From positions 157,125-221,124 of the forward strand of contig JANYHI010000063.1 in assembly GCA_025359125.1 (NCBI GenBank): DNA of 64,000 nucleotides, given 5' to 3'. This DNA comes from Cytophagales bacterium. Lineage in GTDB: Bacteria; Bacteroidota; Bacteroidia; Cytophagales; Cyclobacteriaceae. The position numbers and the translations under genes are program-made. Positions 54,838 to 64,000 of the stretch are shown here, piece by piece (position 1 is the stretch's first letter; the number at the start of each line of letters is the position of its first letter). The notes beneath the pieces were generated by a model that did no database searches, was not told where the DNA came from, and worked only from the letters and a program-made list of their open reading frames with translations.

Positions 54838-56133
54838 TTATCCTCCAAAATCATCAAACCTCACGTTCTCTTTAGGGATGCCCATGTCATCCAACATTTT
54901 AAGAACAGCGGCATTCATTAGTGGAGGTCCGCATAAATAATATTCAACATCTTCTGGGGCTGGGTGATTAGCCAAGTAATTATCAAAAAGAGATTTGTGA
55001 ATGAAGCCAATATAGCCATCTGCATCTTTATCTTCCAAGCTCTTCTTCACTTTCCAATTGTCTTCGGGCAATGGCTCTGATAATGCAATATTGAAATTAA
55101 AATTAGGGAAGCTGTTTTCAATATTTCTAAAATGCTCAGTATAAAATAACTCCTTTTTTGAACGGCCACCATACCAGTACGATACTTTACGATTTGTTTT
55201 TTCTGTGTGGAACAAATGAAAAATTTGCGCACGAAGCGGAGCCATGCCGGCACCTCCACCGATGTAAACCATTTCGCGTTGCGTTTTATTGATATGAAAT
55301 TCTCCGTAAGGGCCAGAGATCGTTACCTTATCGCCCGGCTTACGAGAGAAAACATACGATGAACAAATTCCAGGATTCACATCCATCCATTTATTATTGG
55401 CACGATCCCATGGCGGGGTAGCAATACGAATGTTCAACATCACAATATTTCCTTCTGCTGGGTGGTTGGCCATTGAGTATGCTCTAAAGATCGGCTCCTC
55501 ATTCTTCATCTTCAAATCCCACAACTTAAATTTATCCCAATCAGATTTAAATACATCCGGATTGCTGTGTCCTAATTCCGGATGCGGCCTAATATCCATT
55601 GTACTGAAATCCACTTTAAGAGTTGGCACATCAATTTGAATATAACCACCCGCCTCAAACTTCAAGGTTTCTCCCGCAGGAAGTTTTACTACAAACTCTT
55701 TGATGAATGTAGAAACGTTGTAATTAGAAATCACTTCACACTCCCACTTCTTAATTCCAAAAATCTCTTCGGGTATACGAATATTTAAATCCTGTTTCAC
55801 CTTCACCTGGCAACCCAAGCGCACATGATCTTTTTGTTCGGCACGCGTTAAATGGCCTACCTCAGTTGGCAATACATCGCCACCACCCGATTCAACCACG
55901 CACTTGCACATAGCGCACGTTCCACCGCCTCCGCAGGCAGATGGCAAAAATATTTTTTCGTTGGCAAGCGTACTCAACAAAGAACTGCCGGCAGAAACAG
56001 TAATAGTCTTTTCGCCATTAATTAAAATTTTAACCGGCCCCGACTGCACCAATTGCTTTTGTGCAAATATTAAAAGAGCCACCAGCATCAAAATGATGGC
56101 TGTAAAAGCAACAATGGAAGTGATCGCTAACAT
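54838..56133 (-). CDS. nqrF: Na+-translocating NADH:quinone reductase subunit F
   Basis: An N-terminal membrane helix ([15 protein letters not shown]) precedes a 2Fe-2S ferredoxin domain with Cys67, Cys73, Cys76 and Cys108 ([20 protein letters not shown]). Then come the FAD-binding RAYSMANHP segment and the NADH domain ([30 protein letters not shown]). NqrF accepts electrons from NADH at the start of the sodium-pumping complex. The protein is complete at 431 residues. No other nqr gene is adjacent: a 457-base gap and then hom lie upstream. Confidence 0.94.
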   Translation of the reverse strand: MLAITSIVAFTAIILMLVALLIFAQKQLVQSGPVKILINGEKTITVSAGSSLLSTLANEKIFLPSACGGGGTCAMCKCVVESGGGDVLPTEVGHLTRAEQKDHVRLGCQVKVKQDLNIRIPEEIFGIKKWECEVISNYNVSTFIKEFVVKLPAGETLKFEAGGYIQIDVPTLKVDFSTMDIRPHPELGHSNPDVFKSDWDKFKLWDLKMKNEEPIFRAYSMANHPAEGNIVMLNIRIATPPWDRANNKWMDVNPGICSSYVFSRKPGDKVTISGPYGEFHINKTQREMVYIGGGAGMAPLRAQIFHLFHTEKTNRKVSYWYGGRSKKELFYTEHFRNIENSFPNFNFNIALSEPLPEDNWKVKKSLEDKDADGYIGFIHKSLFDNYLANHPAPEDVEYYLCGPPLMNAAVLKMLDDMGIPKENVRFDDFGG

Positions 56134-56590
56134 AGAAATATTTTAAAGTTTACAAATATAGGAATCAGGGCTAAAAACCCTCAAAAGAAATGTGGCTAAT
56201 TCAATAAAAAAAGCGAGCAGTCATTGCGATCCGGCTCCGTTTAGGGCGAGATCGCAATCCCCCAAGTTGAAAGTTTATCCCAATATTAGCCGCCTGCTGC
56301 CTCCTGGGGCGAGACGTCAGCATAAAATAACAGGGCATTTCGAAGATATCCTCGAAATGGTGATTATCGGTTCTAGTGCAAAATGAGATATTGAAGATGT
56401 AAAGCTCTCTCGCTATGTCTGCTACTTGATTGTACAAAATGCTGACCCCTCCAAATAAGTTGTAGCGCTGGGACAAACATATTTTGCTGTGCAAACCCGT
56501 TTGCGTGAGGTACAGCAAATGGAGAGTACGAATCGCTGGTGTTCTTCACTAGAGAAAATTAATCGTACGAAAAGATCATACGCTTGAGCC
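56134..56590. other. Gene-poor 457-base interval between nqrF and hom
   Basis: I see no convincing gene. Short frames here have no plausible start or composition. The interval contains a REP-like inverted repeat at 56223-56258 and an imperfect TTTCGA-AGATATCC-TCGAAA palindrome near 56338. It may hold the nqrF promoter, which I could not place. Confidence 0.5.
56223..56258. repeat. REP-like inverted repeat (ATTGCGATC/GATCGCAAT)
   Basis: A perfect 9-base inverted repeat with an 18-base loop that is itself GC-rich (CGGCTCCGTTTAGGGCGA). On the minus strand it reads GGATTGCGATCTCG ... CGGATCGCAATGAC, the look of dispersed REP elements found in many genomes. Confidence 0.55.
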
Positions 56591-57814
56591 TTAAGCACGC
56601 TCCACACGCACTGCTTGTTTTTGCAAAACGGTGATCTCTGCATTTGGTGAAAGTATTACACTCACCTCTTCGCGCTTGCTGAGTTCTTTTAGTTTTTGCA
56701 GCGTGATAGAGCCCGTCATGTATTGCAAGCCATTGCCTTGATAGCCACCTTTAAAATTTTCAAAGTCGGCAGGGGTAATAGCATTTTTTTCTGTGAAGCT
56801 GACGACTACATCTGCCACTGCTTTATTCGAAAAAGTAAAGCCTTCACCTTGCGTAAATTTTTTGTATTCGTATCGATAATCAAAAGTAAGAGCAGAAATA
56901 TCTGACAACACAGCCGAGCCTGTTGGATAGCCCCCCGCACCTTTTCCAATATATACTTGCTTTTCCGCGAAAGCACCTTCTACCAACACAGCATTGTACT
57001 CGTTACGCACGTTGGCCAACATGTGGTCGGCAGGAATAAATTGTGGCGCCACAAAACCAATAATAGTTTTATCGTCTCTAAATGCTCTGGCAACTAATTT
57101 TATCGTCAGGTTATTTTCTTTTGCATACTTAAGATCTACTGCAGAAATTTTATCGATGCCTACATTGAGAATATTCTCTGGCTTTACAAATACACCAAAG
57201 GTGTGGGCGATGGCAATCGTTAACTTAAACTTTGGATCAAAGCCTTTTACATCCAGTGAAGGATCGCTTTCGGCAAAGCCTAATTCTTGCGCTATCTTCA
57301 ATGCATCAGCATAACTTTTCTTCTCTTCAAATACCTTGGTTAAAATAAAATTGGTAGAACCATTGAAAATACCTTCTATGCTTGTGATCAAATCATTGTC
57401 GTAATATTCTTCAAGGTTGCGCAAGATGGGAATGCTTCCGCAAACAGCACCTTCATACAAAACAGATCTGTCGTATTTTATTTGCAGATTATAAATTTCT
57501 TCTAAATTCTCAGCCAGCATTTTTTTATTGGCAGTCACCACATGCTTCCCATTTTGCAAAGCTGCTTTTACAATTTCAAATGCGGCTGTCGCATCATCAA
57601 TTAATTCAACCACAATATCAATTTCTTCGTCCGTGAAAATATCAGCCTTATCAAACGTAAATATTTCGTTGGGCAGATTGCGTTGCTTGTTTTGGTTCTT
57701 CACGCATATCCGTTTGATCTCCGCCTTCACACCATGCGTTTCGTTGAGCACATGATAAAGACCTTGCCCTACCACTCCGAAACCGAACAATCCTATTTTT
57801 AGCTTTTTCTTCAT
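56591..57814 (-). CDS. hom: Homoserine dehydrogenase
   Basis: The 407-residue protein starts MKKKLKIGLFGFGVVGQGLY, the NAD(P) Rossmann motif. It has the HVVTANKKMLAENLEEI segment and the catalytic block GFAESDPSLDVKGFDPKFKL. It reduces aspartate semialdehyde to homoserine for methionine and threonine. It is the third gene of the metY-metX-hom operon, 28 bases after metX. A full ACT regulatory domain is not evident at the C-terminus. Confidence 0.93.
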   Translation of the reverse strand: MKKKLKIGLFGFGVVGQGLYHVLNETHGVKAEIKRICVKNQNKQRNLPNEIFTFDKADIFTDEEIDIVVELIDDATAAFEIVKAALQNGKHVVTANKKMLAENLEEIYNLQIKYDRSVLYEGAVCGSIPILRNLEEYYDNDLITSIEGIFNGSTNFILTKVFEEKKSYADALKIAQELGFAESDPSLDVKGFDPKFKLTIAIAHTFGVFVKPENILNVGIDKISAVDLKYAKENNLTIKLVARAFRDDKTIIGFVAPQFIPADHMLANVRNEYNAVLVEGAFAEKQVYIGKGAGGYPTGSAVLSDISALTFDYRYEYKKFTQGEGFTFSNKAVADVVVSFTEKNAITPADFENFKGGYQGNGLQYMTGSITLQKLKELSKREEVSVILSPNAEITVLQKQAVRVERA

Positions 57815-57842
57815 TTTCTATATGGTAAAATCTTCTAACGAT

Positions 57843-58904
57843 TTAATTATTCGAAGAATCGTTTGACACTTCTTCTTTTTTCTCTGATTGCAAAAATTCT
57901 CTAACTATTTTCTTAAACTGTTCGAACTCTACAAGAAACCCATCGTGTCCATACACAGATGTAATCACACTTAGTTTAGCACTTGGAATAGTTGCCGCTA
58001 AAAATTCTTGCTCCGCCAATGGAAAAAGAAAATCACTACTAATGCCAACAATTAACGTTTTTGCTCTTATTTGCCTCAGTGCATTTTCAACACTCCCTCG
58101 TTTTCTGCCTACTTGATGATTATCCATTGCCTTTGTTAAAGCCCAATAGGTAAACGCATTAAATCGACTCACCAATTTTTGACCTTGGTATTGCTGGTAA
58201 GAAGATGCCCTGAAATGATCTAACTGATCTAGATTTTTTTCTGCTTGGGTAGCGGCATATGTTTCATATGTGCGAAAAGAAATCATTCCCATAGCGCGTG
58301 CTGCTTTCATCCCTTCGCTGCCAGCTCTCACATCATCTTCTTTCCAGGTTGCATCAGCAGCTATGGCCATGCGTTGCGCTTCGTTAAAGGCAATACCCCA
58401 TGGCGAATGAAAAGCGTTGCAGGCGATGGCTACTAAATTTCCAAAAACTGTTGGCTGTTCTATTGCCCACTCCAATGCTTGTTGCCCACCTAGCGAACCG
58501 CCCATCAAGGCGTGTATTTTTTCTAATTCTAAACTTTGACGCAGCAAATCAAATCCACGAATAATATCACGGTTGGTAATCAATGGGAAATCATGAAAAT
58601 AATTTTTGCCCGTTGTGGGATTCACTGAAAGTGGGCCTGTTGAGCCATAGCAACCTCCAATTAAATTTGCACAAATAATAAAATAATCGCGTGGATCGTA
58701 AGGACTTCCTTCTGTAAAAAAATCTTTCCACCAATCAGTAAAATCTGAGCTTCCCGTAAGGGCATGACAAATCCATACCACATTACTTCTGTCTTTATTC
58801 AATTGACCAAGCGTGGTGTATTTAAGCTTGAAGCCAGAAAGTTTTTCTCCGGCTTCTAGCTCAAATTCTTGATCGTAATGAAAAATATGATCTGACTTTA
58901 CCAT
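57843..58904 (-). CDS. metX: Homoserine O-acetyltransferase
   Basis: A 353-residue alpha/beta hydrolase of the MetX family: VWICHALTGSSDFTDWW, the nucleophile elbow LMGGSLGGQQALEWA and the C-terminal VYGHDGFLVEFEQF with the triad histidine. It acetylates homoserine with acetyl-CoA, feeding the O-acetylhomoserine used by MetY. It lies between metY and hom on the same strand. Confidence 0.94.
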   Translation of the reverse strand: MVKSDHIFHYDQEFELEAGEKLSGFKLKYTTLGQLNKDRSNVVWICHALTGSSDFTDWWKDFFTEGSPYDPRDYFIICANLIGGCYGSTGPLSVNPTTGKNYFHDFPLITNRDIIRGFDLLRQSLELEKIHALMGGSLGGQQALEWAIEQPTVFGNLVAIACNAFHSPWGIAFNEAQRMAIAADATWKEDDVRAGSEGMKAARAMGMISFRTYETYAATQAEKNLDQLDHFRASSYQQYQGQKLVSRFNAFTYWALTKAMDNHQVGRKRGSVENALRQIRAKTLIVGISSDFLFPLAEQEFLAATIPSAKLSVITSVYGHDGFLVEFEQFKKIVREFLQSEKKEEVSNDSSNN

Positions 58905-58907
58905 GAC

Positions 58908-58945
58908 CTCATCCCCTGCCTTTCTCCAGAGGAGAAGGGAGGAGT
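58908..58945. repeat. REP-like palindromic repeat, copy C
   Basis: CCTCATCCCCTGCCTTTCTC-CAGA-GGAGAAGGGAGGAG, the same palindromic plan as copies A and B. It lies immediately upstream of the metX start, inside the metY-metX transcript. Confidence 0.6.
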
Positions 58946-58992
58946 TATATTTTAGTTTTACATATTTAATAACATCCTTCCAATCTTAATTC

Positions 58993-59027
58993 TTCCCCTC
59001 TCACTTTGGAGAGTGGGCGGAGTGAGG

Positions 59028-59030
<3 letters not shown>
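58993..59030. repeat. REP-like palindromic repeat, copy D
   Basis: CTTCCCCTCTCACTTTGGAG followed by AGTGGGCGGAGTGAGG. It reaches the metY stop codon. Copies C and D lie 48 bases apart in the metY-metX intercistronic gap and could stabilise or process the mRNA. Confidence 0.55.
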
Positions 59031-60419
<1,389 letters not shown>

Positions 60420-60452
60420 TCACTCGGTAGGTCGTACGCTAGTTTGTTGCTG

Positions 60453-60567
60453 CAATCGCTACAAAGGATTAACAACAACTAATGGGACAACAACGCATAT
60501 TGTCCTCAATTACAATACTAGAATAGAAGAATTTTGATAGGGTGTACAGGCCAGCGCTGAGCGATTG
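60453..60567 (-). promoter_or_regulatory. Putative attenuator structure around the Cys-rich mini-ORF
   Basis: The minus-strand transcript contains CAATCGCT (60567-60560) before the mini-ORF and its exact complement AGCGATTG (60460-60453) just after the stop codon. A TTGTTG tract in the Cys codons can also pair with CAACAA immediately downstream (about 60441-60448). A ribosome paused at the Cys codons would change which pairing forms. No clear T-run terminator is seen, so control could be at metY translation. Confidence 0.4.
60469..60498 (-). CDS. Cysteine-rich leader mini-ORF (MRCCPISCC)
   Basis: On the minus strand ATG CGT TGT TGT CCC ATT AGT TGT TGT TAA encodes nine residues, four of them cysteine, in two Cys-Cys pairs. 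A GAGGA sequence ends 4 bases before the ATG. The same frame is open upstream to an ATG at 60591 just after the riboswitch P1 helix, giving a possible 40-residue version. Consecutive cysteine codons in the leader of a sulfur-assimilation gene are the classic layout of an attenuator peptide. Complementary 8-mers flank the ORF (60560-60567 and 60453-60460). Confidence 0.6.
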   Translation of the reverse strand: MRCCPISCC

Positions 60568-60592
60568 AGTTGCTAAAATTTTCATTTTCATA

Positions 60593-60699
60593 CCGGTTTA
60601 TATTTCCTCAAAGACCTTCTCTGAGGCAGGAATTAGCACCCTTCTCGGGTTGCTAGCGCTTCATAGAGCCTATTCTCTCCACGCTTCTTTATAAATCGG
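60593..60699 (-). promoter_or_regulatory. SAM-I (S-box) riboswitch
   Basis: On the minus strand: P1 CCGATTTATA pairs with TATAAACCGG (one mismatch). In between lie the conserved blocks AGAAGCGTGGAGAGAATAGG, CTCTATGAAGCGCTAGCAAC, CC...GGGTGCTAATTCCTGCC and TCAGAGAAGGTC. This is the SAM-I arrangement (GATGAAGCCCGGCAACC ... GGTGCCAATTCC). It lies about 240 bases before metY and should lower metY-metX-hom expression when SAM is abundant. Confidence 0.9.
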
Positions 60700-60731
60700 A
60701 TGGCTTTTTGGCTTCACCGATTATGATGGCA

Positions 60732-60763
60732 CAAACGTATACTACTTTGGTAGAGTTTCCAAA
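60732..60763 (-). promoter_or_regulatory. Bacteroidota-type promoter of the met operon
   Basis: Minus-strand TTTG (60763-60760) and TACGTTTG (60739-60732) with 20 bases between TTG and the -7 element, close to the consensus TTG-N19-TAnnTTTG. Transcription would start near 60725, about 25 bases before the riboswitch. Confidence 0.6.
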
Positions 60764-60820
60764 CGAGAATTAAAAAAATCTCAAAAAAAATACTCACAAG
60801 TGTTTGGTAAGCTTAAGGGC

Positions 60821-62572
60821 TTAAGCTGGAATTCGAATTTCAAACGATGTACCCTCGTTCAAAACGCTAGTGAAGGAAATGGAGCCTTGCATTCTTTCTA
60901 CTGCTCTTTTTAAAATATATAAACCCAAACCCGAACCTTGATTTTTTTCGGTGGCTCGGTAGAACATATTAAAGATGTTGCTCTGATGCTCAGGCGGAAT
61001 GCCCTGTCCGTTATCTTCCACCTTCAAAATTACCTCTTCATCTTGTTTGAAGATTATAATCTTGATAAACGCGTCAATATCATGACGAGAATATTTAATC
61101 GCATTCTCAATTAGGTTTTGCAAAATTGTATTAATGATAGCCCACTCTGCAAAAAAATCAAATTGATCTATTTGCCTTACGAAGGTGACAAAAGAAAAAC
61201 GAGGGAGATATTGGCACGAGTTAATGCACTCATGTACCAACCTATCAAAATCAATTTTAGATTTTAGTTCTTCTGTGTTTTTTATTTCGGTAAGATTGAT
61301 CAGCCCTACTACAATGTCATTCATTCGCACTGCTTGTGAATGATACATATCAAAAAGCTTTAGCGCTTTCTCTTCTTGCACATCTAACTTTACAATATTA
61401 TAAAGACCCAATAAAGAAGAGATTGGCCCCTTTAAGTCATGCGATACGCGATAAAAAAAAGAATCTAGTTCAGCGTTTTTGTTTTCTACTATTTCATTTT
61501 TTTCTTTCTGCGCTTTCGTTTCTCTTTCTAATGACTCGATCTTAGAAAGTGCTTCGTAGCTCTTTATGATGTTATAGTTTTCACTATTGATCACCTGCTC
61601 TTTTTGTAAAAAATATTTTTCTAAAAATTCTAATGCAGAAATAGGATCATCTTGTTTCTTGGCAAGTAAGTATAAGTTGAAGTTGGCCTTGAAGGAGACA
61701 AACTGCACTTTGTACTTATTGCCCAATTCAATCGCTTTATAAAAAAATTCTTTAGCTAGCACTAAGTCGCCTACTTCTTGGTGGCAAATCCCAATCTTAT
61801 TGTAGGCCATGCCCAAACCCAGCATATCCTCTGCTTCAAAAAGAATTTGGACTACCCGATTAAGATCTGCGAGTGCTTCCTGCAATTTTTTTTGTTTAAT
61901 AAATATCTTGGCTCGCCCATACAGTGCAAAAGCAAGCCCTCGTGTATCATTCGTTTGCGTCTTTAATTGAATACTGCGCTCAATCGTTTCTATGGCTAAT
62001 TTTTCTAAGCCTTGCTTGTGATAAATCCCAGATAATGGATTGAGCGCATTGGATTCTAAGCTGAGGTCTTTTGCCTTTCTGCTTGCTTCAATAGACTTTT
62101 CATACGATTCAATAGCCTTGGCCTGATCAGTGAAATATTCATAGATAGTGCCCATGCTCTTGAGGGTGCGGGCTTGATTGGGGTAATCCTCTAATTGACG
62201 GTAGGCGATCAGGCACTTGGTCAACTCGATCAGCCCTTGGTGATATTTATTAGTTCGGTAATAGATTCCACCAATATTGTACCAGGCATCTGCCATCCCC
62301 TTAATATCATTGGTGGTTTCAAAATATTGGAGCCCTTTTCGAGAGAATACTTCGGCCTTCTCAAACTCCCCTTGTATGAGGTAGAAAAGACCCAACTGGT
62401 TCTTTGCCCTCGCAATACCTTCTTCATATTCAAAATCTTGGTATTTTTCTAACGCTTGCTCTGTAAGTTGGAGACTGCGAACCAAATCATGCCCACGACT
62501 TGCGTAGGCTTCTTTCAGCAGGGAATGAATTTCTGCTAACTGGATGGGGTCTCTTAAAGTAGAATTTGGCAT
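60821..62572 (-). CDS. Cytoplasmic TPR-containing sensor histidine kinase
   Basis: The first ~340 residues are tetratricopeptide repeats (AKNQLGLFYLIQGEFEKAEV, DAWYNIGGIYYRTNKYHQGL, MAYNKIGICHQEVGDLVLAK). A coiled coil (ETKAQKEKNEIVENKNAELD) then leads to the phospho-acceptor His378 in FYRVSHDLKGPISSLLG. The ATPase domain follows, with LIENAIKYSRH, LKVEDNGQGIP and GSGLGLYILKRAVER. No membrane helix is seen, so it is soluble. No response regulator is adjacent. All catalytic boxes are present. Confidence 0.9.
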   Translation of the reverse strand: MPNSTLRDPIQLAEIHSLLKEAYASRGHDLVRSLQLTEQALEKYQDFEYEEGIARAKNQLGLFYLIQGEFEKAEVFSRKGLQYFETTNDIKGMADAWYNIGGIYYRTNKYHQGLIELTKCLIAYRQLEDYPNQARTLKSMGTIYEYFTDQAKAIESYEKSIEASRKAKDLSLESNALNPLSGIYHKQGLEKLAIETIERSIQLKTQTNDTRGLAFALYGRAKIFIKQKKLQEALADLNRVVQILFEAEDMLGLGMAYNKIGICHQEVGDLVLAKEFFYKAIELGNKYKVQFVSFKANFNLYLLAKKQDDPISALEFLEKYFLQKEQVINSENYNIIKSYEALSKIESLERETKAQKEKNEIVENKNAELDSFFYRVSHDLKGPISSLLGLYNIVKLDVQEEKALKLFDMYHSQAVRMNDIVVGLINLTEIKNTEELKSKIDFDRLVHECINSCQYLPRFSFVTFVRQIDQFDFFAEWAIINTILQNLIENAIKYSRHDIDAFIKIIIFKQDEEVILKVEDNGQGIPPEHQSNIFNMFYRATEKNQGSGLGLYILKRAVERMQGSISFTSVLNEGTSFEIRIPA

Positions 62573-62624
62573 TTACTAAACATACAAATTTACCCAAACT
62601 ATTGATGATTACGTAGAAAGCGAA

Positions 62625-63768
62625 TTAAGAAAAATTATTTTTAGAATAGCTCTGTTTAAAGCCTAACAACGGCATGTTGAATATGGCCATTTCTGATAAT
62701 CTGTATTCATTAAGGCCGAGGAGGCTCGTCCGTTTTTTTTCATCCCCATGTTCATAAGCTACTATGCCAGAGTGAAGAGTGTCGCTAATCGAGCGTGTGA
62801 TTTGATCTAGCTCAATGGAGGCCTTCTTGAGATGTGCCAGAAGCAAAGGCTCGTCTTCTTTCAAGTTATCCATTTCCATCAGATTGATGATCCCAAGCAC
62901 CCTGGCCACGGGGCCTTTCAAGTCATTGGCGTTCATGAATGCATACTCCTCTAAGCGCCTGTTTTGTTCTTTAAGAGCAGACGTTCTCTGAGCCACTGTT
63001 TTCTCAAGGTTATCATTTGTTTTTTGCAACTGATTATGAAGGCTCTCAATACGTTGATTTTTTTCCACTAGCGCATCACGCTGCCTCACCACCTCTTCTT
63101 GTTGGGCATTAATCTCTTCATTTAAAGCTAACCCTTCTGGTTTTGGTTGGTGAGCAATACGTTTACCGATTTTTGATATCGAAAGTTCCGAACAAATACA
63201 ACGAGGTAAAGAATTAGCATTGTAAATGCCACCCTAGCAGAGATTATCAAAATATTTTTTCTCAACAGTTCTTCCTCGCTCAACTGGGCATCTTTTTGAA
63301 GGCCTTCTATTTCAATCTGTTTTTTGTATTTCGTAATCCATTTGAAGGGCGGCTATCTTAGAAGTTTCAGTTAGATTCTGAATACTATCCTTGTAAATGA
63401 TATATGATTTATAATAGTCAAATGATTCTCTCAGTTTGCCTTCATAGGAGGCATTATCTGAGAGCAATAAATAAACATCTCGAATGATACTTCGGTAATT
63501 GGCCTCTTTGGCAATCCGCAATAGATTGTTGTGCTAGGTCGTTGGCCGTTCTGCTATCACCTTGCTTGAAATAAAGGGAGGCCATAGACTTACGCACTAA
63601 GATCATCTCTCGTTTTTCTTGCAACTGATCGTCTATCTTCATAGATATTTTAAAATGGCTCATTGCACTATCCAATTTGCCCATGGTATCAAATACTACA
63701 CCAATCAAACCAAAGCCTCTCATCGTTTTCAAGATAAAAGAATTCGTCACAAAAAAAGTGAAAATCAA
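62625..63768 (-). pseudogene. Decayed TPR sensor histidine kinase (multiple frameshifts, truncated)
   Basis: Fragments of one gene can be read in successive frames. TPR units are in 63768-63526 (ISMKIDDQLQEKREMILVRK, MASLYFKQGDSRTANDLAQQ) and continue after a shift near 63525 (LRIAKEANYRSIIRDVYLLL). A second shift at an A-run near 63332 leads into EIEGLQKDAQLSEEELLRKN and a membrane helix (AFTMLILYLVVFVRN). A third near 63138 leads into LALNEEINAQQEEVVRQRDA and the dimerisation domain. There the phospho-acceptor His is Asn (NANDLKGPVARVLG) and no ATPase domain follows. The 5' end is also lost. Confidence 0.8.
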
Positions 63769-63807
63769 TCGATAGGAAAGCTATTGACCCCTTCGTGGCT
63801 GACTAAG

Positions 63808-64000
63808 TTATGTCAACATGCCCCCGTCTACTTGCAACACTTGGCCCGTGATATAAGTGGACATATCAGAAGCTAAAAAAACGCAGGCGTCAGCTACATC
63901 TTCTGGCTTGCCACCTCGCTTTAGCGGAATGGCATCACGCCAGCTTTGCACAGTCTTCTCATCTAATTTGCCTGTCATTTCTGTTTCAATAAAACCAGGC
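63808..64000 (-). CDS. fabG: 3-oxoacyl-ACP reductase-like SDR, C-terminal end (5' truncated by window)
   Basis: The minus strand reads PGFIETEMTGKLDEKTVQSW, RDAIPLKRGGKPEDVADACV, FLASDMSTYITGQVLQVDGG, MLT and a TAA stop. This is the C-terminal 63 residues of a FabG-type short-chain dehydrogenase, with the PGFIETEMT and TGQVLQVDGGM signatures. It reduces 3-oxoacyl-ACP in fatty acid synthesis if it is FabG itself; other SDRs share this end. The gene continues beyond the window. Confidence 0.85.
   Translation of the reverse strand, partial: PGFIETEMTGKLDEKTVQSWRDAIPLKRGGKPEDVADACVFLASDMSTYITGQVLQVDGGMLT

Noticed and set aside
56201..56518. 105-codon minus-strand frame in the nqrF-hom gap
   Set aside because: Its C-terminal residues are a translation of a REP-like repeat, and there is no homology or start signal.

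Overview
The window is a chromosomal segment of a Bacteroidota bacterium, most likely of the Cytophagales. The evidence is the low-GC coding style, type IX secretion genes (porU, porV, a PorP/SprF protein and a gliding-motility C-terminal-domain protein), a BtuG-type surface B12-binding lipoprotein, SusD-less TonB uptake, and promoters of the Bacteroidota TTG-N19/20-TAnnTTTG form. No plasmid, phage or integrative-element backbone is visible, and almost all genes look like core or slowly evolving accessory chromosome.

Layout. 1-2.4 kb: tail of an acyl-CoA oxidase/dehydrogenase, then a methyltransferase and a UbiA-like prenyltransferase on the minus strand. 2.6-9.2 kb: an RND efflux operon (tetR, tolC-like, a degenerate acyl-carrier-like gene, membrane fusion protein, RND pump). 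9.4-16.6 kb: metallo-hydrolase, pssA, porU, porV and an M16 peptidase homologue that has lost its zinc motif. 16.7-21.9 kb: a small-molecule or peptide ligase cluster (ATP-grasp, YbdK-type carboxylate-amine ligase, class I amidotransferase, second ATP-grasp-like protein). 21.9-23.8 kb: prmC and ribD. 23.8-26.1 kb: PorP/SprF with a T9SS type B cargo. 26.4-34.5 kb: two giant YadA-head/tail-fibre-like surface proteins, one ending in an S74 autoprocessing chaperone. 34.6-37.4 kb: two tRNA-Leu genes and a small redox group (redoxin, Rrf2 regulator, 1-Cys peroxiredoxin). 37.4-39.7 kb: a FecR-like/TPR protein and a CHASE2 membrane protein.

39.7-49.3 kb is a cobalamin region: meaB (B12 enzyme chaperone), then cobC, cobS, cobT, a DUF71 PP-loop ATPase, cobU, a CWC/DUF5522 protein, btuG and btuB on the minus strand behind a cobalamin riboswitch, with a btuF-like gene diverging from it. 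Together these make a corrinoid capture and lower-loop assembly (salvage) locus. 49.4-52.2 kb is an ECF sigma/anti-sigma operon with two DUF4097-like cargo genes. 52.3-56.1 kb holds a Dabb protein, a lipoprotein, an arginase-family protein that lacks one manganese site, and a detached nqrF.

56.6-60.8 kb is a methionine operon (metY-metX-hom) behind a promoter, a SAM-I riboswitch and, between riboswitch and metY, a previously unannotated mini-ORF MRCCPISCC flanked by complementary 8-mers. This looks like a second, cysteine-sensing attenuator and is the best candidate in the window for an overlooked regulatory system. 60.8-64 kb holds a TPR histidine kinase, a frameshifted and truncated TPR sensor-kinase pseudogene, and the 3' end of a fabG-like gene cut by the window edge.
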